Source: an uncultured Ruminococcus sp. (GTDB taxonomy: Bacteria; Bacillota; Clostridia; Oscillospirales; Ruminococcaceae). From it: a DNA stretch of 9,491 bases. Positions within the stretch are counted from its first letter, which is position 1. Each line of letters opens with the position of its first letter. Made by a program: the position numbers and the translations under genes. The notes beneath the pieces are model-generated. The model was not told the DNA's origin and did no database searches. It saw only the letters and a list, made by a program, of their open reading frames with translations. Shown one piece after another: positions 5,648 through 9,491 of this stretch. The stretch is from positions 1 through 9,491 of the forward strand of contig CAMWVM010000043.1 in the NCBI GenBank assembly GCA_947177715.1, given 5' to 3'.

Positions 5648-6510
5648 AGCTTAATAAGTGTTTTATTTGCCTTTTGAGAGTTGGCGTTAATCATCTTGCA
5701 AAGCTTGTCAAGATTTTCTTCGTCAGTGGTCTGACTGCTAATGTGTGTAACTGTTGAGTTGTAAAGTCCGTGAAAGTCAGAGCCGCCGGTTATAATTAAA
5801 TCGTTCGCTTTTGCCAATTTGATAAGTTCGGATTTCTGTTCCTCATTGCTGGAATAATGATTAACTTCTATACCATCTATTTTTCCTGCTTCAATAAGTT
5901 CTTTAAGCAGATCAATGTTATCATATAAAAACGGATGCGCCATAACAGCAACGCCTTTAGCGGAGTGAATTAAATCAAGTACAAAATTCACGTCAGGATA
6001 TTCTCTTGTTACAAGGCATTTACCGTTGGGATATCCAAAAAGTTCATTATTTATCTCACCGTATAATTCTGTAGCGTAGCCATAATTCACCAAAGCTCTC
6101 ATGATATGCTGCTTGTAAATACTTTTAGATCCTTTTGTGTATAGTCTTACAGCATCAGAAGGAATAGGATAAATCTCCATTACCTTTTCAATCATGTCTT
6201 TTGCGCATTCTTTACGGATTTCACATGATTTCAAACAAAGACCTTCCAGTCTGTCAGGCTTTTGCGGAGCATAACAAAGAATATGTACCTTTGTGTTGCG
6301 TTTTTTGTCCCACGCTGAAAGTTCAACAGCAGGAATTATCTTGACTCCGTATCTTTCACCTAAAACCTGCGCTCTGTTTGAAGAAGACAAAGTGTCGTGG
6401 TCAGTTATGGCAAGAAAATCAAGGTTCATTCTTTTTGCCTGTAAAATTACCTCTTCAATTCCTAAAGAACCGTCAGATAAGGTCGTATGACAGTGTAAAT
6501 CACCAATCAT
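5644..6510 (-). CDS. PHP-domain metal-dependent phosphoesterase (YciV/TrpH-like)
   Basis: This 288-aa cytoplasmic protein has the length and motifs of stand-alone PHP phosphoesterases, a group that includes nucleoside 3',5'-bisphosphate phosphatases and 5'-3' exonucleases acting on short RNA. The metal ligands are visible in order: H6 and H8 in DLHCHTTLSDG, D37 and H38 in ITDHDT, E63 in AVELSA, H76 in VHILCYA, H192 in MAHPF, and D245 and H247 in GGSDFHG. An insert at about 85-185 fits the helical domain of the YciV type. The start is ATG 6510 with GGAGG seven bases upstream. Its promoter is at 6544-6572, and the TSCPD gene is probably co-transcribed downstream. The stop codon lies inside the terminal bases of repeat R3. 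The substrate is inferred from the family only. Confidence 0.9.
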   Translation of the reverse strand: MIGDLHCHTTLSDGSLGIEEVILQAKRMNLDFLAITDHDTLSSSNRAQVLGERYGVKIIPAVELSAWDKKRNTKVHILCYAPQKPDRLEGLCLKSCEIRKECAKDMIEKVMEIYPIPSDAVRLYTKGSKSIYKQHIMRALVNYGYATELYGEINNELFGYPNGKCLVTREYPDVNFVLDLIHSAKGVAVMAHPFLYDNIDLLKELIEAGKIDGIEVNHYSSNEEQKSELIKLAKANDLIITGGSDFHGLYNSTVTHISSQTTDEENLDKLCKMINANSQKANKTLIKL

Positions 6511-6543
6511 AATGTTACCTCCAAGATATTAATAAACAAATTA

Positions 6544-6572
6544 ATTATATCATATCTTATGCCTGCTTGCAA
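6544..6572 (-). promoter_or_regulatory. Promoter with overlapping palindrome for the PHP-TSCPD unit
   Basis: On the minus strand TTGCAA (6572-6567), a 17-base spacer and a consensus TATAAT (6549-6544) preceded by TGA. A perfect 12-bp palindrome TGCTTGCAAGCA (6564-6575) covers the weak -35 box and could be a regulator site. The predicted leader is about 27 bases. Confidence 0.7.
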
Positions 6573-6670
6573 GCAAAATTAATTATTTACATCATTTTAA
6601 AGATATTAATACAAAAATATTGGAACTTGATACAAATATCTTGTAGAAATATAGTGCATTTTGACGAAGC

Positions 6671-7633
6671 TTATTTAAAAAATTTTTCGGCAAACCAAAT
6701 ATTTTCCACTTCAAAAACCTTGTTGTTTAAATATTCTAAGCATCCTGCATCAGAAGTGAATTCAAAAGATAGCTTGTAAGAATAAAGAGCCTGCGTTTTT
6801 ATATTGTATATTCTGTTTACACGATTGATTCCGTATTTTCCATCACCTAAAAGAGGATACCCCTCATATGCCATGTGAGCACGAATTTGATGTGTTCTTC
6901 CTGTAATTAGATTAATATCTAAAAGCGCCAGATTATCCTTTTTGTTCAATTTTAAAACAGTGTATTCTGTAATCATAGTCTTGTTTTCTGGACTTTTTCG
7001 TGAGGAAATTTTTACAACCTTTGTCTGCTCGTTTCGTTGATGATAAGCAGTTAAAATATCATGATTCTTTGGTGGAATTCCAACGGTAACACAAAGATAA
7101 TTCTTGTGAATTTCTCTGTCCTTTATTTTTTGATTAAGTATTCTTAAACTTTCAGCATTTTTAGCGCAAATTACAATTCCACCTGTGTTTCGGTCAATTC
7201 TGTTACATAATGCAGGAGCAAACGAATTTTCTTTTTCTGGATTGTATTCTCCCTTGTTGTATAAATAGTGATGAATCCTGTTTATTAGCGTGTCAACAGT
7301 CCCATTTTCATCTTCATGTACAACAAGTCCGCATTTCTTGTCAACAAGCATAATGTTATTATCCTCGTAAACAATATTCAGAGAAGAGGGTGCTTTCATA
7401 AATTGTGTCGTAATTTTATTGTTATTATCAAAAAATTCATCGTTAATGTATAGCTGAACAGTATCTCCCTCTGAAATGCGAGTGGAGATTTCACATCTTT
7501 TGCCGTTAAGTTTGATTCGTTTAAGCCTTAAATATTTGTACATTAAATTTTTGGGCAGCAAAGGAACTGATTTGGTTAAAAACTTGTCCATTCGTTGTCC
7601 TGCATCGTTTTGGTTTATAATAAATTCTTTCAT
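6671..7633 (-). CDS. RluA-family 23S rRNA/tRNA pseudouridine synthase with S4 domain
   Basis: This 320-aa protein isomerises uridines in structured RNA, probably 23S rRNA as in RluC/RluD relatives. An N-terminal S4 RNA-binding domain covers roughly residues 10-70 (AGQRMDKFL, then RIKLNGKR and ISEGDTVQLYI). The catalytic domain follows, with the catalytic aspartate D147 in NRIDRNTGG, where HRLD is more usual in this motif, and the conserved GRTHQIRAHM at 245-254, then LLGDGKYG. The ATG at 7633 is the only start that keeps the S4 domain; an in-frame stop lies a short distance upstream. The nearest ribosome site, AGGAG, is 13 bases away and can be hidden in a hairpin. No clear promoter was found; the upstream DNA is occupied by repeat R4. 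Divergent from uvrB. No convincing terminator follows. Confidence 0.93.
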   Translation of the reverse strand: MKEFIINQNDAGQRMDKFLTKSVPLLPKNLMYKYLRLKRIKLNGKRCEISTRISEGDTVQLYINDEFFDNNNKITTQFMKAPSSLNIVYEDNNIMLVDKKCGLVVHEDENGTVDTLINRIHHYLYNKGEYNPEKENSFAPALCNRIDRNTGGIVICAKNAESLRILNQKIKDREIHKNYLCVTVGIPPKNHDILTAYHQRNEQTKVVKISSRKSPENKTMITEYTVLKLNKKDNLALLDINLITGRTHQIRAHMAYEGYPLLGDGKYGINRVNRIYNIKTQALYSYKLSFEFTSDAGCLEYLNNKVFEVENIWFAEKFFK

Positions 7634-7638
7634 TTTTA

Positions 7639-7651
7639 AGGAGATTCTCCT
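7639..7651 (-). promoter_or_regulatory. Ribosome site in a self-complementary hairpin before the pseudouridine synthase gene
   Basis: In the minus-strand mRNA, AGGAG (7651-7647) pairs with CUCCU (7643-7639) across a 3-base loop AAU, directly followed by UUAAAA and the AUG. The only Shine-Dalgarno sequence is thus paired and, at 13 bases, further from the start than usual. Confidence 0.5.
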
Positions 7652-7669
7652 ATCCTCGTGATATGTAGT

Positions 7670-7829
7670 ATTTCAAATAAGGGCTTGCCCGTTTTCAACG
7701 TGGCAAGGTCATCTTAAACTGACGTTATTAGTAGGAGATTGTACTCCTACTAATAACATAATAGCTCCCGCCGCCACAGCTATCCGAAAGGATAGGTTGG
7801 AGGCTGGGGGGACATCTTGCCTAAGTTAT
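7670..7829 (+). repeat. Hairpin repeat R4, composite of core A, a 14-bp hairpin and core C
   Basis: Positions 7671-7710 are identical to R1 in reverse (core A with left end TTTCAAATAAGGGCT), closed by a right-end-like block CATCTTAAACTGACGTTATT. A perfect hairpin follows at 7724-7757. From 7764 to 7829 comes core C with the right end, nearly identical to R3 but without its own left end. The element fills most of the 296-bp gap between the pseudouridine synthase gene and uvrB and stops 34 bases before the uvrB -35 box. No terminal inverted repeat, transposase or coding potential was seen. Confidence 0.88.
7724..7757. repeat. Perfect 14-bp hairpin inside R4
   Basis: GTTATTAGTAGGAG (7724-7737) and CTCCTACTAATAAC (7744-7757) are exact inverted repeats around the 6-base loop ATTGTA. 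Its first three bases overlap the end of the core A module. There is no adjacent T-tract on either strand, so it is not a typical terminator. It has no second copy in the window. Confidence 0.85.
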
Positions 7830-7863
7830 ATTTTATGATATCATATATTTGTGAATTTTGCAC

Positions 7864-7892
7864 TTTACAAATATAAAAAAATAGTGTATAAT
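7864..7892 (+). promoter_or_regulatory. uvrB promoter
   Basis: TTTACA (7864-7869), a 17-base spacer and a consensus TATAAT (7887-7892). Transcription should start near 7899, giving a leader of about 31 bases. Confidence 0.75.
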
Positions 7893-7897
7893 TAAAT

Positions 7898-7911
7898 CAA
7901 ACGTTAGTTCT
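7898..7911 (+). promoter_or_regulatory. Candidate LexA (SOS) box at the uvrB transcription start
   Basis: CAAACGTTAGTTCT resembles the Gram-positive LexA site CGAAC-N4-GTTCG: the half-sites are AAAC and GTTC where GAAC and GTTC are expected, with the correct 4-base spacing. Its position over the predicted start site suits repression, and uvrB is an SOS gene in many Firmicutes. One half-site base and both outer flanks deviate. Confidence 0.5.
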
Positions 7912-7929
7912 TTTTGCTTTGGAGGCTTT

Positions 7930-9491
7930 ATGGATAGATTTAAATTAGTATCTGATTATAAATTAGCAGGAGATCAGCCGCAGGCCGTTGATAAGCTGGT
8001 TGAGGGCATAAATAAAGGAATGAAGGAGCAGACACTTTTGGGTGTTACCGGTTCAGGAAAAACCTTTACAATGGCAAATGTTATTGAAAGAGTAAACAGA
8101 CCCACCTTGGTTCTTGCCCATAATAAAATACTTGCAGCGCAGCTTTGCAGTGAATTTAAGGAATTCTTCCCGGAAAACGCAGTTGAGTATTTTGTCAGTT
8201 ATTATGACTATTATCAGCCTGAAGCCTATGTTCCCAGTAAAGACGTGTATATTGAAAAAGATTCGTCTGTAAATGATGAAATTGATAAGTTAAGGCACTC
8301 AGCTACTACTGCCATAGCCGAACGAAGGGATGTGATTATTGTTGCATCTGTTTCTTGTATATATTCTCTTGGCGACCCGGAGGAATATAAGTCTATGGTT
8401 GTTTCAATAAGAAAGGGTATGGAAAAATCAAGAGAACAGCTTGTTGCCCAGCTTGTGGGAATCCAGTATGAGCGTAACGACATTAATTTTGTCAGAAACA
8501 AATTCAGGGTTCGTGGCGACGTAGTTGAAATATATCCTGCCGCTTCAACAGATACTGCTATTAGAGTTGAATTTTTTGGTGATGAAGTAGATAGAATTTC
8601 TGAAATAAATGTTGTAACAGGTGAGGTGCTTAGATTTTTAAACCATGCAGCAGTTTTCCCTGCAAGCCATTATATCGTCGGACGTGAAAAAATGCGTGAT
8701 GCTATTGAAGAAATAAAAGAAGAGCTTGATGAACGTATTGCATATTTCAAAGAGCATGATATGCTTATTGAAGCCCAGCGAATTGCCCAGCGTACAAATT
8801 ATGACATGGAAATGTTAGAGGAAGTTGGCTTTTGTTCAGGAATTGAAAACTATTCAAGAGTGCTTTCAAGACGTCCCAAAGGTGCAGTTCCTTATACATT
8901 GCTGGACCACTTGCCTGAGGACTTTTTGCTTATGGTGGATGAATCCCATGTTTCATTGCCTCAGGTAAGAGGAATGTATGCCGGTGACAGAGCAAGAAAA
9001 CAAACACTTATCGACTATGGTTTTCGTCTGCCCTCAGCCTTGGATAACAGACCGCTTCAGTTTGATGAATTTTATAAGCATGTAAATCAGGCGGTCTTCG
9101 TTTCTGCAACCCCAGGGCCAATAGAAAAGGAAAAATCACAGCAGATTGTGGAACAGCTTATCCGTCCAACAGGCCTCCTTGACCCTGAAATTCAGGTAAG
9201 ACCTACACAAGGGCAAATTGAAGATCTGCTCTCTGAAATCAATATAAGAATTGAAAAGAAAGAGCGTGTACTTGTTACAACTCTTACAAAGAAAATGGCG
9301 GAGGATTTGACAACATATCTCAAAAGCTTTGGCGTAGCAGTCAGATATATGCACCATGATATTGATACAATCGAACGTATGGAAATAATCCGTGACTTGC
9401 GTCTGGGTGAATTTGACGTACTTGTGGGAATCAACCTGCTTCGTGAGGGTCTTGACCTGCCCGAAGTGTCACTGGTTGCTATACTTGATGC
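7930..9491 (+). CDS. uvrB: UvrABC excinuclease subunit B (partial, 3' end beyond window)
   Basis: The first 520 codons of the usual 650-670 are present, without a stop or frameshift. UvrB receives damaged DNA from UvrA, verifies the lesion and recruits the UvrC nuclease in nucleotide excision repair. Visible features are GDQPQA (14-19), Walker A GVTGSGKT (38-45), the beta-hairpin start [12 protein letters not shown] (91-102), Walker B DESH (337-340), SATP (392-395) and the C-terminal helicase motif region [13 protein letters not shown] close to the edge. The C-terminal UVR coiled coil that contacts UvrC lies outside. The start is ATG 7930, with GGAGG four bases upstream, matching the family N-terminus. 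The promoter and a LexA-like box are directly upstream. It diverges from the pseudouridine synthase gene, with repeat R4 between them. Confidence 0.98.
   Translation, partial: MDRFKLVSDYKLAGDQPQAVDKLVEGINKGMKEQTLLGVTGSGKTFTMANVIERVNRPTLVLAHNKILAAQLCSEFKEFFPENAVEYFVSYYDYYQPEAYVPSKDVYIEKDSSVNDEIDKLRHSATTAIAERRDVIIVASVSCIYSLGDPEEYKSMVVSIRKGMEKSREQLVAQLVGIQYERNDINFVRNKFRVRGDVVEIYPAASTDTAIRVEFFGDEVDRISEINVVTGEVLRFLNHAAVFPASHYIVGREKMRDAIEEIKEELDERIAYFKEHDMLIEAQRIAQRTNYDMEMLEEVGFCSGIENYSRVLSRRPKGAVPYTLLDHLPEDFLLMVDESHVSLPQVRGMYAGDRARKQTLIDYGFRLPSALDNRPLQFDEFYKHVNQAVFVSATPGPIEKEKSQQIVEQLIRPTGLLDPEIQVRPTQGQIEDLLSEINIRIEKKERVLVTTLTKKMAEDLTTYLKSFGVAVRYMHHDIDTIERMEIIRDLRLGEFDVLVGINLLREGLDLPEVSLVAILD

Noticed and set aside
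6574..6670. Terminator after the pseudouridine synthase gene
   Set aside because: Only a long-looped AAGATATT/AATATCTT repeat in AT-rich DNA was found, without a GC-containing stem next to a T-tract.
6567..6779. Plus-strand ORF of 70 codons between and over the PHP and pseudouridine synthase genes
   Set aside because: It starts in an AT-rich promoter region, overlaps the synthase 3' end and has no ribosome site or protein-like composition.
7670..7829. R4 as an integron attC site, MITE or CRISPR array
   Set aside because: No GTTRRRY/RYYYAAC core pair, no terminal inverted repeats or target duplication that I could see, and no regularly spaced direct repeats.
7834..7845. TATGATATCATA palindrome upstream of the uvrB promoter
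   Set aside because: Only 12 bases of almost pure AT; too likely by chance to call an operator.
8226..8501. Minus-strand ORF inside uvrB, with similar ones at 9136-9434
   Set aside because: Antisense shadows of a highly conserved coding sequence.

Overview
The window looks like a chromosomal segment of a low-GC Gram-positive anaerobe, most likely a gut Clostridia member of the Ruminococcus/Oscillospiraceae type. The clues are AT-rich intergenic DNA, strong AGGAGG-type ribosome sites, sigma-A promoters that mostly carry an extended -10 TGn, and the gene content: a choloylglycine-hydrolase family enzyme, a FatA/FatB-type acyl-ACP thioesterase, a four-cysteine TSCPD protein and a clostridial-style NodB deacetylase. 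The genus is an inference; no rRNA or other marker is present apart from uvrB.

Layout. Positions 1-2307 (+) hold a choloylglycine hydrolase/penicillin acylase homologue and an acyl-ACP thioesterase, separated by a hairpin-rich non-coding stretch. Positions 2308-4012 (+) hold a small cysteine-rich four-helix membrane protein and an EamA/DMT transporter, each followed by a clear intrinsic terminator. A bidirectional terminator at 4022-4066 separates these from a minus-strand block: a membrane-anchored polysaccharide deacetylase (own promoter), then a probable PHP phosphoesterase-TSCPD pair (one promoter upstream of the PHP gene), then an RluA-family pseudouridine synthase. Diverging from the last of these is uvrB (+), which runs off the right edge. 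Most genes look like independent one- or two-gene units, so this is ordinary housekeeping and accessory DNA, not one large operon.

Two plus-strand ORFs can be extended upstream to TTG codons (1531 and 3014), but in both cases that TTG is the -35 box of a good promoter. The real starts are the ATGs at 1591 and 3086, each behind a ribosome site.

The most unusual content is a family of intergenic hairpin repeats, called R1-R4 here. They share end sequences (left, TTCAAATAAGGGCT; right, a CATCTT...GTTAT block) but carry different central stem-loops: core A in R1 and R4, core C in R3 and R4, and a diverged core in R2. R4, between the pseudouridine synthase gene and uvrB, is a 160-bp composite of core A, a perfect 14-bp hairpin and core C. 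R3 ends inside the stop codon of the PHP gene. I do not recognise this family. The pairing suggests a structured RNA or a hairpin-type mobile repeat with exchangeable cores.
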